A stretch of DNA of 59,072 nucleotides from Mycobacterium colombiense. GTDB lineage: Bacteria; Actinomycetota; Actinomycetes; Mycobacteriales; Mycobacteriaceae. Numbering within the stretch: position 1 is the stretch's first letter; each line of letters begins with the position of its first letter. Positions 1 through 8,093 of the stretch are shown in pieces. The stretch covers positions 1 through 59,072 of the forward strand of contig NZ_QMEV01000030.1 in the NCBI RefSeq assembly GCF_003284935.1, given 5' to 3'. The notes under the pieces were generated by a model. It ran no database searches. It was not told where the DNA came from and saw nothing but the letters and a program-made list of their open reading frames with translations. The translations under genes and the position numbers were made by a program.

Positions 1-245
1 AGCTGGCCTGGTTCCTCGAGCGCGGCGGCCGATCGCTGCTCACCTTCACCGACGACCCGGCCGCCCATCACGCCGCGGCGACGGCGCTGGCCGACCTGGT
101 CGCCGCCCGCCGCGTCGCCTCGATCCTGGTCGAACGCATCGACGGGGCGCCGGCGCTGCAGCCCCGCGCCGACGGGCCCGGACCGGTCGACGCCCTGTCC
201 GACGCCGGCTTCGCCCGCACGCCGCGCGGGATGCGGCTGCGCTGA
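1..245 (+). CDS. lhr: Lhr-type ATP-dependent helicase, C-terminal end (5' truncated)
   Basis: Only the last 80 codons are present, with the reading frame starting at base 3 and a TGA at 243-245. The translation runs from [15 protein letters not shown] to a [12 protein letters not shown] end, which resembles the C-terminus of mycobacterial Lhr, a large DNA-repair helicase. The helicase motifs lie outside the window. The next gene, nei1, starts one base after the stop on the same strand, so the two repair genes are probably cotranscribed, as in the Rv3296-Rv3297 arrangement. The family call rests on the conserved tail and on synteny. Confidence 0.8.
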   Translation, partial: LAWFLERGGRSLLTFTDDPAAHHAAATALADLVAARRVASILVERIDGAPALQPRADGPGPVDALSDAGFARTPRGMRLR

Positions 246-246
246 C

Positions 247-1002
247 ATGCCCGAGGGCGACACCGTCTGGCACACCGCCGCCGTGCTGAGCGAGCACCTG
301 GCCGGGCGCACGCTGACCCGCTGCGACATCCGGGTCCCGCGGTTCGCCACCGTCGACCTCACCGGGCAGGTCGTCAACGAGGTGCTCAGCCGCGGGAAGC
401 ATTTGTTCATCCGGGTGGGGCCGGCCAGCATTCACTCGCACCTGAAGATGGACGGCAGCTGGCGGGTCGGCAACCGCCCGATGCGCGTCGACCACCGGGC
501 GCGCATCATCCTGGAAACCGGCACCGCCCGGGCCGTCGGCGTCGACCTGGGCGTGCTGGAGATCCTGGAGCGCGACCGGGACGGCGACGCCGTCGCGCAC
601 CTGGGGCCCGATCTGCTTGGCGAGGACTGGGATCCGACACTCGCCGCCGCCAACCTGACGGCCGACCCGGACCGGCCGATCGCCGAGACGCTCCTGGACC
701 AGCGGGTGCTGGCCGGAGTCGGCAATGTCTACAGCAACGAATTGTGTTTCCTCACCGGGCATCTGCCCACCGCGCCGGTGCGCGACCTCGCCGATCCCCT
801 CCGGCTGGTCTCGCGCGCGCGGGACATGTTGTGGCTCAACCGCTTCCGCTGGAACCGGTGCACCACCGGCGACACCCGGCCGGGGCGGCAGCTGTGGGTC
901 TACGGGCGATCGGGGCAGCCTTGCCGCCGCTGCGGCACACCGATCAAGTTCGACGACGCGACCGAACGGGTGACCTACTGGTGTCCGTCGTGTCAGCGCT
1001 GA
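247..1002 (+). CDS. nei1: Endonuclease VIII-type DNA glycosylase/AP lyase
   Basis: This 251-residue Fpg/Nei-family enzyme excises oxidised bases and cleaves the abasic site. It begins [11 protein letters not shown]: the proline exposed after Met removal is the family's Schiff-base nucleophile and the next Glu is its acidic partner. K51 in SRGKHLF matches the conserved beta-clamp lysine. A helix-two-turn-helix region follows ([11 protein letters not shown], about residues 155-165). A zinc finger closes the protein, with cysteines at 226, 229, 246 and 249. PEGDT at the N-terminus favours Nei over Fpg. The ATG is one base after the lhr stop. Confidence 0.93.
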   Translation: MPEGDTVWHTAAVLSEHLAGRTLTRCDIRVPRFATVDLTGQVVNEVLSRGKHLFIRVGPASIHSHLKMDGSWRVGNRPMRVDHRARIILETGTARAVGVDLGVLEILERDRDGDAVAHLGPDLLGEDWDPTLAAANLTADPDRPIAETLLDQRVLAGVGNVYSNELCFLTGHLPTAPVRDLADPLRLVSRARDMLWLNRFRWNRCTTGDTRPGRQLWVYGRSGQPCRRCGTPIKFDDATERVTYWCPSCQR

Positions 1003-1004
1003 GG

Positions 1005-1140
1005 CTAGTCCTGATGGCGGCGACCCGTCCCCCGCACGCGGGAGGCACCCCCGGCGCCCGGCTTCGCCGCGCTTGCGATCGCCGCTAGTCCTGATGGCGG
1101 CGACCCCCGGCGCCCGGCTTCGCCGCGCTTGCGATCGCCG
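1005..1140. repeat. Two-copy tandem repeat, GATGGC family type A, between convergent genes
   Basis: Copy 1 (1005-1084) and copy 2 (1085-1140) both begin CTAGTCCTGATGGCGGCGAC and end CTTGCGATCGCCG. Copy 1 carries about 24 extra bases after GCGAC. The repeat fills the gap between the nei1 stop and the lpqC stop, and the lpqC stop itself lies in a third CTAGTC at 1141. Related units occur at 34547-34595 (inverted) and 57336-57449. Confidence 0.85.
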
Positions 1141-2058
1141 CTAGTCGCGGGCGTGCGCCAGGAAGAACTGGGCGATGGCCTCGGACCCGTCGAGCGCGCG
1201 GGTGGTGGGGCCGATGACGGCCGCCGGCAGGTACTGCTTGCCGCCCGGCCAGGTGTGCCCGCCCCGGTCGATCTTGTAGAACACCACCTCGGTGTTGGCC
1301 GCGCACCCCGTCGACTCGTAGCGGTGCACGACCGTGCCGTCGCGGACGTCGGGCAGCGCCTCCATGGCCGGGTCACCCTGGCAGCGGTCGGCCGAGCGCC
1401 ACTTGTCCACCATGGCGTCCGCTGAGACGGAGTGGCTCAGCCCGCCGCGCCCGCGCACCGCCCCACCCTCGAAGGGCACCAGCGGGTCGGCGGTGCCGTG
1501 GGCCGCCCAGACCGACACCGGCTGTGACGGGTTGCAGGCCACCCCGACGCCCAAGGTGCCGGCCACCGGCGCGACGGCGGCGAAGACGTCGGCCCGGTCG
1601 CAGGCCAGCCGGTTGCTCATGAAGCCCCCGTTGGACATCCCGGTGACGAACACGTGCCCGGGTGCGATGCCGTAGTCGTGCTGCAGCTTGGTCACCAGCC
1701 CGACCAGAAACGCCACATCGTTGATGTGGCGGCGATCGGCGGGTGCGGCGCCGCGACCGTCGGCCCAGCTCTTCTCGTAACCGTCGGGGTAGACCACCAA
1801 CAGGTCATGGGCGTCAGCAACGGAGTCGAAACCCGTCAGGGCGCGCTGCGAGATCCCGGTACCGCCGCCGCCGTGCAAACTGAGCACCAGCCCGACGGGG
1901 TCGCCCGCCGGCACGTGCAACATGTAGGTTCGGTCCATGCCGTTGGATCGAAAGGTGCCCGGAATGTCTCGAGCGCTCGCCGCCGACACGTGCCGCACGC
2001 CGCAGCCGACCACGCATATCGCCACCACAGCGAGCCACAGCCACCGCGCGTATGCCAT
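1141..2058 (-). CDS. lpqC: Lipoprotein esterase LpqC, PHB-depolymerase/feruloyl-esterase type
   Basis: A 305-residue alpha/beta hydrolase predicted to be anchored on the outer face of the membrane. The N-terminus is a lipoprotein signal peptide ending in a VVGC lipobox, with Cys19 as the lipidated residue. The catalytic core shows an HGGGG oxyanion motif (about 62-66), the nucleophile elbow GMSNGG with Ser142, an HGTADPLVP segment for the acid, and GGHTWPGG for the histidine. This layout is typical of the LpqC/PhaZ esterase family. It converges with nei1 across a tandem repeat. The natural substrate cannot be read from the sequence. Confidence 0.9.
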   Translation of the reverse strand: MAYARWLWLAVVAICVVGCGVRHVSAASARDIPGTFRSNGMDRTYMLHVPAGDPVGLVLSLHGGGGTGISQRALTGFDSVADAHDLLVVYPDGYEKSWADGRGAAPADRRHINDVAFLVGLVTKLQHDYGIAPGHVFVTGMSNGGFMSNRLACDRADVFAAVAPVAGTLGVGVACNPSQPVSVWAAHGTADPLVPFEGGAVRGRGGLSHSVSADAMVDKWRSADRCQGDPAMEALPDVRDGTVVHRYESTGCAANTEVVFYKIDRGGHTWPGGKQYLPAAVIGPTTRALDGSEAIAQFFLAHARD

Positions 2059-2249
2059 GTCGTCAGATCACCGGCAGCGCGCCCGCACGGGCTCGCCGGT
2101 AACGCGCTTGCGACGCGGGAGCAAACCCTTGTGTGGCACACACCGCATTATCGGCGATCCCGCACCGGGCCGTTCCGCGACATGCAAGCATGCGAACTAG
2201 CCCCGCCTTCAGCAAGCAACGGCACTTCTGTTCCACGGGAGTATCAGAA

Positions 2250-2615
2250 ATGACGACCACCCAGATGCGCAAGCCCAGCCGGGCGCGCTCGCTCCTGGCG
2301 ATCGGCGCCGCGCCGGTCGCCGGGCTGCTCGGCGTGCTGGCCGCAGCCGCGACCGCGAACGCCACCTCCGCCGACGATGCGTTTCTGGCCGCGCTGAAGG
2401 CCAAGGGCATCAACTACGAGTCGCCCGACGCCGCGGTCAACTCCGGGCACACCGTGTGCCACGAACTCGACATGGGCCAGTCACCGGAACAGGTCGCCAA
2501 CAACGTGTTGTCCAGCAGCACGCTGGACAGCTACCACGCCGGCTATTTCGTCGGGGTCAGCATCAAGGCGTACTGCCCCAAATACGCGGATTCGGCCGGT
2601 TCTTCCGGGTCCTGA
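2250..2615 (+). CDS. Secreted DUF732-family protein
   Basis: A 121-residue protein with a basic N-terminus, a hydrophobic signal segment (about 14-36, ending near ATANA) and a mature part starting TSADDAFLAALKAKGI, typical of mycobacterial DUF732 proteins. Two mature-region cysteines (in TVCHELD and KAYCPKY) probably form the family disulfide. The ATG at 2250 is preferred to the longer frame opening at 2133 because ACGGGAG lies just upstream and the signal peptide begins there. Function is unknown. A second family member lies at 55624-56178. Confidence 0.8.
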   Translation: MTTTQMRKPSRARSLLAIGAAPVAGLLGVLAAAATANATSADDAFLAALKAKGINYESPDAAVNSGHTVCHELDMGQSPEQVANNVLSSSTLDSYHAGYFVGVSIKAYCPKYADSAGSSGS

Positions 2616-2697
2616 AATTTACCGCCGGTTGACAGGCTCGTGATGCAACCGCGGATAAAATTCGAGGTATCCACAACCAAGAAGCTCGGGGCCGACA

Positions 2698-2904
2698 ATG
2701 ATTCCGAAACTTTTGGTCGGTGTGGCCGGCATTGCGATCGCCTTCGGCGCGTCGGCCGCGGCGGCGGCCAGCACCGACCCCAACCCCTTCAGCCATCTCA
2801 GTTGCGCCTGCCAGGATTCGGATCCACCGGGTAGCCCCGCCCTGCGGGACAAGATCAATCAAGGTGTCCACCAAGGGATTTCGGCCCCGTCCGTGGCGCG
2901 GTAG
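2698..2904 (+). CDS. Small secreted mycobacterial protein, function unknown
   Basis: A 68-residue reading frame with a clear signal peptide (KLLVGVAGIAIAFGASAAAAA) and a mature part of about 45 residues containing DPNPFSHLSCACQ and PGSPALRDKINQG. It resembles a family of very short secreted proteins common in mycobacteria, seen here from memory. The two closely spaced cysteines (SCACQ) are the only obvious functional residues. Size and base composition fit a real gene. Confidence 0.65.
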   Translation: MIPKLLVGVAGIAIAFGASAAAAASTDPNPFSHLSCACQDSDPPGSPALRDKINQGVHQGISAPSVAR

Positions 2905-2913
2905 TCCGGTAGG

Positions 2914-3027
2914 CTACAGCCAGTCGCGGCGCCTGAACATCACGTAGAACTCGATGCCGTCCTGCGCCATGCCGCCGCGCCACACCCGACCGGAAACGTT
3001 CGAAGCGATCTGTACCCCGGCATCTTC
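2914..3027 (-). pseudogene. Possible C-terminal gene remnant in the 2905-3108 spacer
   Basis: The minus strand from 3027 to the TAG at 2914-2916 reads GVQIASNVSGRVWRGG then MAQDGIEFYVMFRRRDWL. This looks like an authentic protein end rather than noise, but a stop at 3028-3030 cuts the frame. The only internal starts are a GTG at 2983-2985 and an ATG at 2968-2970 (18 codons). It is either the tail of a decayed gene or a very small protein. Nothing else coding is visible in the spacer. Confidence 0.3.
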
Positions 3028-3108
3028 TCAACCGTTGTTCACGATCGGTAAACCCGCCGGCCACTCGCCCGCGCCGCGGTCGCCGACTAGCCGTGCTGAT
3101 CTTATCCA

Positions 3109-3768
3109 ATGGAGCGATCAAACCGGTTGCAACTCAAGCCTTATCGGGCCGTGTCCGAGCACATCGACGGCGCCTGGTGGCCGCGGTCGACCAACCTGGT
3201 CGACGAGGTGGCGGGCCTGGCGGCGTCGCTGGCCGACCGGCTGGGGCGGATCGTCATGGTGGGCTATCACCGCAACGACTGGCACAACACGCCGGCGCTG
3301 GCGCAAACCGACGACCACACAATCGAATTGCTGGGCTTCACCAGCAACGAGCCGGCCAGCGTCATCGTGATGGGCGAGAACGGCCGCCACATCACCCTGC
3401 AAGTCATCCGGCCGGACACCGAGGAGGACGCCGCCCGTCGGGCACTCGAGGCCGTGCGCGCGCCCGCCGACGAGGCGGCCCCTCCGGCCGTCCCGGGCGC
3501 GGTTGGCCGGTCGGTGACCGACGTCGCCGACAAGCTGGCCCGTCACGAGGGGCTCGGCGATGAACGGCGCACCGCTCAGATCAGGCGCTGGTGCGACGAG
3601 ACGGCGCAACGATTCATCGACGCACCGGTGCAAACCTTCGTCCCCATCCTGGTCGAGCACATCGTCCGCAACCGCATGATGGAGTCGCGCAGCCCGCGCT
3701 ATCCCGCCGACGGCGGCCTGTGCATCACGGTGCCCGGAAGCTCGGCGCCGTACTCGATATCGTCGTAG
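3109..3768 (+). CDS. DUF5994-like protein with C-terminal three-helix domain
   Basis: A 219-residue protein in two parts. Residues about 1-110 (RLQLKPYRAVSEHIDGAWWP, later MVGYHRNDW) match the pattern of actinobacterial DUF5994 proteins. After an Ala/Pro-rich linker, residues about 140-200 (DVADKLARHEGL to PILVEHIVRNRM) resemble the three-helix-bundle dimerisation segment found in many mycobacterial small proteins. The combination suggests a fused arrangement. Its last 70 bases overlap the end of the convergent PPE gene. No biochemical role is known to me. Confidence 0.65.
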   Translation: MERSNRLQLKPYRAVSEHIDGAWWPRSTNLVDEVAGLAASLADRLGRIVMVGYHRNDWHNTPALAQTDDHTIELLGFTSNEPASVIVMGENGRHITLQVIRPDTEEDAARRALEAVRAPADEAAPPAVPGAVGRSVTDVADKLARHEGLGDERRTAQIRRWCDETAQRFIDAPVQTFVPILVEHIVRNRMMESRSPRYPADGGLCITVPGSSAPYSISS

Positions 3769-4847
3769 TCGCGTCCCTTGCGCCGCCGGCCGCTCGCCGA
3801 GCCGCGGCCCGGACGCACCGGGGCCATCGGGAGCATGGGGGTCTGTCCGGGTCCCGCGGGCAGCGCGGAGGCCGCCGACGTCAGTTGCACCGGCGCCGAA
3901 GATTCCAGCATGCCCACCGTCGCCGGCGGCATGGTCAGGTTGCCGAGCGAGACGCCGATGCCCAAAGTCGCGCGGGGCGCCATGGAGGATCCAACGGCAC
4001 CGACCAGGCTGGCGTCCGCCGAGGACAGCGCGGCGGCGTCTTCGGACAGGCCGCCGAAGATGTCGGCGGCCACGCCGCCCTGCAGGCTTTGGGCGGCGTT
4101 GACCTGGGCGATATAGCTGAGCAGGTTGATGGGAAAACCGCCCGCGATGAACTGATTTCCCCAGGTGCTGAAGTACTTGAACCAGCCGGAGTCCGGATCG
4201 AGGCCGAAGGCGCTCGAGGCGGCGAGGTCTTCGCTGGCCCCGGAGATGTCGGCCGCCGTCATGATCCCGGAGTCGGTCGTGGTCGTGGCGGGCACCATCG
4301 CGGTTTGCATCGTCACGCCCGACGGACTGGTCACCGGCGGCGGCGGTGTGAAGGTCGGCGGTTGGACGGCGCTCGCCGAGGTGGCGGCGTAACGGACCAT
4401 CGCCGCGGAGTTGTTCACCCACATGGTCTGATATTCAGCCTCGGTTTCGGCGATGGCCGGGTAGTTGATCCCGAAGAAGTTGGTGGCCAACAACATCGCC
4501 AGCCGCGCCCGGTTGGCAGCGACCAACGAAGGATGCACCACGGTCCAGTGCGTCAACTCGAAGGCCGTGGTCATGACCTGAACCGAGGTGGCGACCTGCT
4601 GGCACTGCTGGGCGGTGACGCGCAACCAGTCGAGGTAGGGCTCGAGCGCCTGGGCCATCGCCAGGGCGGACGGGCCGTGCCACGTCGTCATCAGCCCCAA
4701 CAACTCCGCGGTGTAGCTGCTGGCGGATTGCTCGAGCTCGGCGCTGAGCTCCTGCCAGACGCCGGCGGCTTCGATCCATGACCAAGCGCCGGGTCCAGAG
4801 TGGATCAGCGCCGAAGTGATCTCCGGCGGCAGTATCCCGAAATCCAT
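3699..4847 (-). CDS. PPE family protein (SVP-like, degenerate motif)
   Basis: A 382-residue PPE protein. The N-terminal 180-residue PPE domain starts MDFGILPPEITSALIHSGPG and contains the WxG turn (TWHGPSA) and the segment ending QTMWVNNSAAM. The C-terminal part has GIGVSLGNLTMPPATVG, a degenerate form of the SVP-subfamily signature in which the Trp is missing, and ends in the usual RPPSAG. PPE proteins are type VII secretion substrates that normally pair with a PE protein; no PE gene is adjacent. The next PPE gene upstream is a paralogue of the same length and strand. Confidence 0.88.
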   Translation of the reverse strand: MDFGILPPEITSALIHSGPGAWSWIEAAGVWQELSAELEQSASSYTAELLGLMTTWHGPSALAMAQALEPYLDWLRVTAQQCQQVATSVQVMTTAFELTHWTVVHPSLVAANRARLAMLLATNFFGINYPAIAETEAEYQTMWVNNSAAMVRYAATSASAVQPPTFTPPPPVTSPSGVTMQTAMVPATTTTDSGIMTAADISGASEDLAASSAFGLDPDSGWFKYFSTWGNQFIAGGFPINLLSYIAQVNAAQSLQGGVAADIFGGLSEDAAALSSADASLVGAVGSSMAPRATLGIGVSLGNLTMPPATVGMLESSAPVQLTSAASALPAGPGQTPMLPMAPVRPGRGSASGRRRKGRDYDDIEYGAELPGTVMHRPPSAG

Positions 4848-5017
4848 GAACCTTTACCTTGGGGAAGAACGTGGGTGGGGCCGACGCTGTGCGTCGGCCC
4901 GTCCGGTACTAGAAGAGTGGGTGACGGCGGGACATCGTGGTGTCCTGCTGCTGGTCGCCGTTGACCTGCCCGGTGGCGGGGTACGGCGTCCGCAGTCGTG
5001 GGGCGCCATCGTCAAGG

Positions 5018-6163
5018 TCATCCCGCCGATGGGTTACGAGGCATCACTTTGCCTTTGACCTCCTGGCCGAGGGCAACGTCCTCGTACTTCTGCTGTTTAC
5101 GTTTTCGCCAGCCGGTGCCGGCCGAGGCCGTCGTCGGCGGCACCATCATCGGCATCAGCGGGAACCCGGATTCCGCCGGCAGCGGCGAGGCGGCGGACGC
5201 GAGTTGCACCCCGGTCTGGGTGCCCGGCAACAGCCCCACCACGGCGGGGGGCGCGGTCAGCTTGCCCAGCGACACCCCGACGCCCATCGCGCCCGAAGGC
5301 GCCATTCCCGCGCCGACGTCCTTGACGGCGCTGGACAGGCTCGCCGTGGCCGCGCCCAGGCCCTCGGACAGGCCGGTGCCGATGTCGCCGCCCACGCTCT
5401 GCAGCGCGCTGGCCGACGAGTTCTGCGCGAGGTAGCTCAGCATGTTGATCGGGAAGCCGGACGAGATGAACTGGTTGCCCCAGGTGCTCCAGTAGCCGAA
5501 CCACCCGCTGTTCGGATCGCCGTCGCTGCCGAAGATGCCGGCCGAACTAAGGGCGTCGAGTATCGAGCTGGTCGACGACGAGCCCGCGGCGTCGTTGGTG
5601 GCGAACGCCACCGCTTGTTCCTGGTTGGCGGTGCCGTCCGCGGTCGTCATGGACAGGGGCGAGGCGAACTGCGAGAGCTGCGTGGTCGCCTGCGAGGACG
5701 ACGCCTGGTACCGGCTCATCGCCGCCGAGTTGTTCGCCCACATGGTCTGGTATTCGTTCTCGGTCTCGGCGATGGCGGCCGTGTTAGTGCCGAACCGGTT
5801 GGTGGCCAGCAGCTGCGCCAATCGCGTCCGGTTGGCGGTGACCACCGCCGGAGGCACTATCGAGGCGCGGGCGGCGGTGAACGCCGACGCGGCGGCCTCT
5901 GCCGAGGTGGCCATCTGCGCGGATTGCTGCGCGGTCTCGCGCAGCCAGAGCAGGTAGGGCTGGACGGATTGCAGCATCGCCATCGCCGACGGCCCGTCCC
6001 AGGACTCGATCAGCGACGACAGCGTCGAGGCATAGGTGGAGACCGAATTCTCCAGCTCGACCGCGACGCGTTGCCACGCGCCGGCGGCCTCGATCAGCGA
6101 GCCCGCGCCCGGCCCGGTGTGGATGAGCGTCGAGGTGACCTCGGGGGGTGCAAAAAGATCCAT
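5018..6163 (-). CDS. PPE family protein, tandem paralogue
   Basis: A 381-residue PPE protein starting MDLFAPPEVTSTLIHTGPG. The ATG at 6163 is chosen over a GTG one codon earlier. It shares with the downstream PPE the segments SGWFGYWSTWGNQFI, SSGFPIN and GVGVSLGKLTAPPAV, and the PSAG end, so the pair arose by tandem duplication. The mid-region (about 170-215) is Ser/Thr/Ala-rich and divergent. The SVP signature is again degenerate. A 170-base spacer separates the two genes, so cotranscription is possible but not evident. No PE or esx partner is nearby. Confidence 0.88.
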   Translation of the reverse strand: MDLFAPPEVTSTLIHTGPGAGSLIEAAGAWQRVAVELENSVSTYASTLSSLIESWDGPSAMAMLQSVQPYLLWLRETAQQSAQMATSAEAAASAFTAARASIVPPAVVTANRTRLAQLLATNRFGTNTAAIAETENEYQTMWANNSAAMSRYQASSSQATTQLSQFASPLSMTTADGTANQEQAVAFATNDAAGSSSTSSILDALSSAGIFGSDGDPNSGWFGYWSTWGNQFISSGFPINMLSYLAQNSSASALQSVGGDIGTGLSEGLGAATASLSSAVKDVGAGMAPSGAMGVGVSLGKLTAPPAVVGLLPGTQTGVQLASAASPLPAESGFPLMPMMVPPTTASAGTGWRKRKQQKYEDVALGQEVKGKVMPRNPSAG

Positions 6164-6371
6164 CACGTCTCACAATGCCCACGCTGAGAACGCCTCAGCA
6201 AATTTGCGTTGACCACGCCGCGAAGAACCGTCAAACTCTGCACGTCGAAGCCTGTCACCTGCGGTCGGTACCTCCCAGTTCGACTGCCCGGTGTTAGGAC
6301 ACCCTATACCCAAAGCTGAGAGCGATTTGACATTTGCTGGCCAGGGGCACTACTCGAAAGCGGCCGCCTTC

Positions 6372-7178
6372 CTACACGGTCACCGCGGCGCCGCGGTTCA
6401 CCGCGACGATCCTGTCCCCCAGGCCCCTGTGCTCCATCTCACGGGTGAAGTCGGCCAGCGGCGACGCGAAGACGCTGTAATCGTCGAAGTGCACGGGGAT
6501 GGCCTTGGGCAGGGCCAGCATCGCGACGAGCTCGGCGCCCTGGCGGCCGTCCATAGTCACGGTCAGCCCGAACGGCAGCCGCCCGCCAGCCGGCAGCCGG
6601 GTGCCGCCGAGGTGCAGCATGCCCGCGTCGATCGGGTCGAAGCGGGCGGGAATCTCCTTGAGCTCCTCGATCAGCAAGGTGTCACCGGAGATGTAGAGCC
6701 GTCGCCGAGGGGCGCCGGCGCCGTCGTCGAACTCCAGCATGGTGCCCATCACCGGCGGGAGTAGCCGCTGGCTCCATCCCGGCGCGTGCCGCCCGGGCAG
6801 CGACGTGAGGGTGAGCGCGGCGCCGCCTTTGGTCATCGTGTGCTGCTGCCACGTCCGCAGGCCGCGCGCCTGGGCGAAGCCGCGCCTGTGCAGCCGCTGG
6901 GCGGCGTGCGGGGTGGTGACGACGGGCAGCCCGTGGTCGAGGCCCCGCTGCGACACCCTGTCCCAATGGTCGCCATGCATGTGGGAGAGCACGATCGCGT
7001 CGATCGGTGGCAGTTCGTCGATGCGCAGCGCCGGCTCCTTGAGCCGCTTGGACACCAGGCCGTGGCCCAGGTAGGCGCGTTGCCCCCGGTGCAGGAAGTT
7101 GGGATCGGTCAGCAGCGTCAGCTCGCCCGCGGAGATGAGTGTGGTCGCGTTGCCGACGTACGTGACGGTGATGTCCAT
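6372..7178 (-). CDS. Metallo-beta-lactamase-fold hydrolase (UlaG/RomA-like)
   Basis: A 268-residue protein with an N-terminal metallo-beta-lactamase fold. The metal motif HMHGDH supplies H66, H68, D70 and H71. A further metal-ligand histidine lies in GRHAPGW, an aspartate in YISGDTLL, and a late histidine in AIPVHFDDYSVF. This pattern resembles the UlaG/RomA and NAPE-PLD-like branch rather than glyoxalase II. The start at 7178 places YVGNATTLI at the correct N-terminal strand. It lies 38 bases downstream of the pseudouridine synthase gene on the same strand. Substrate unknown. Confidence 0.85.
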   Translation of the reverse strand: MDITVTYVGNATTLISAGELTLLTDPNFLHRGQRAYLGHGLVSKRLKEPALRIDELPPIDAIVLSHMHGDHWDRVSQRGLDHGLPVVTTPHAAQRLHRRGFAQARGLRTWQQHTMTKGGAALTLTSLPGRHAPGWSQRLLPPVMGTMLEFDDGAGAPRRRLYISGDTLLIEELKEIPARFDPIDAGMLHLGGTRLPAGGRLPFGLTVTMDGRQGAELVAMLALPKAIPVHFDDYSVFASPLADFTREMEHRGLGDRIVAVNRGAAVTV

Positions 7179-7216
7179 AGCCGCGGGCTACCCGGTCCCG
7201 CGGCCGTCCACGCGAC

Positions 7217-8083
7217 CTAGGGCTCCAGGCGACGGCTGACGAATTCGCGTCGCTCACCGGTGCGCGGATCGGTGAACTCGATGCGTTGCGCCAGCAGCCG
7301 CAGCGGCGTGCTGAAGTCGTCGGCGGCAACGTCGACGACGTCGGGATACAGCGGGTCACCGTCGATCGGTATCCCCAGGGCCGCCATGTGCAGCCGCAGC
7401 TGGTGGGTGCGCCCGGTGCGCGGGGTCAGCCGGTAGAGCCCGTCCGGCGATAGCAGCTCCACGTGCGTCTCCGCATTGGGCGCACCGGGCTCGATGACCG
7501 ACTGTAAGTTGCCGCGGCGCTTGATGATCCGGTTGCGCACCAGGCGGGGCAGCTCCAGCTGCGAGTCGACGGCGGCCCGGGCCAGATAGGTCTTGGTCAC
7601 CAGTCCGCGGGAGAACAGCGTCTGGTAGGCGCCGCGGACCTCGCGCCGCGCGGTGAACAGCAGCACCCCGGCGGTCAGCCGGTCGAGCCGGTGCGCCGGG
7701 CTCAGCTCGGGCAACCCCAAATCGCGGCGCAGCCGCACCAGCGCGGTCTGCGCGACGTGGCGCCCGCGCGGCATGGTGGCCAGGAAGTGCGGCTTGTCCA
7801 CGACCACGACGTCGTCGTCGCGATGCAGCACCGGGATGTCGAACGGGACGGGCACCTCGTCCGGCAGCTCGCGATACAGGTAGACGCTCGCTCCCGCGGG
7901 AAGCGCTGTGGCGCAATCGATTACCGTACCGTCGGCGCCGACGACCTCGCCGGCCAGCACCTTGGCGCGGGCCCGCGCGCCGAACCGGGCGGTGAGCTCG
8001 GCCAGCACCGGCCCGCCCCGCAGCCGCACCCGCGCCGGGCCGAGTCCGTCCCGCACCGGCAGTGGCGCCGGCCGCCCGGCCAT
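7217..8083 (-). CDS. RluA-family pseudouridine synthase
   Basis: A 288-residue enzyme that converts uridine to pseudouridine in RNA; the target position is unknown. The catalytic motif HRLDRLTAGVLLF contains the family's Asp nucleophile. Other family segments are VVVDKPHFLATMPRG, KTYLARA and TGRTHQLRLHMAALG. The ATG at 8083 is preferred because the longer frame extends into glpD2 and reads as non-coding. The start lies 10 bases after the glpD2 stop with a GAGGT-type ribosome site. This matches the Rv3300c position; phoY1, which separates it from glpD2 in M. tuberculosis, is absent. Confidence 0.9.
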   Translation of the reverse strand: MAGRPAPLPVRDGLGPARVRLRGGPVLAELTARFGARARAKVLAGEVVGADGTVIDCATALPAGASVYLYRELPDEVPVPFDIPVLHRDDDVVVVDKPHFLATMPRGRHVAQTALVRLRRDLGLPELSPAHRLDRLTAGVLLFTARREVRGAYQTLFSRGLVTKTYLARAAVDSQLELPRLVRNRIIKRRGNLQSVIEPGAPNAETHVELLSPDGLYRLTPRTGRTHQLRLHMAALGIPIDGDPLYPDVVDVAADDFSTPLRLLAQRIEFTDPRTGERREFVSRRLEP

Positions 8084-8093
8084 TGTCAGGACC

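Noticed and set aside
3699..6163. A PE partner gene for the PPE pair
   Set aside because: No short frame with a PE signature lies upstream of either PPE gene or between them.
3118..6187. Long open frames on both strands overlapping the two PPE genes
   Set aside because: They are frame shadows; the PPE proteins have intact N- and C-terminal signatures in a single frame.
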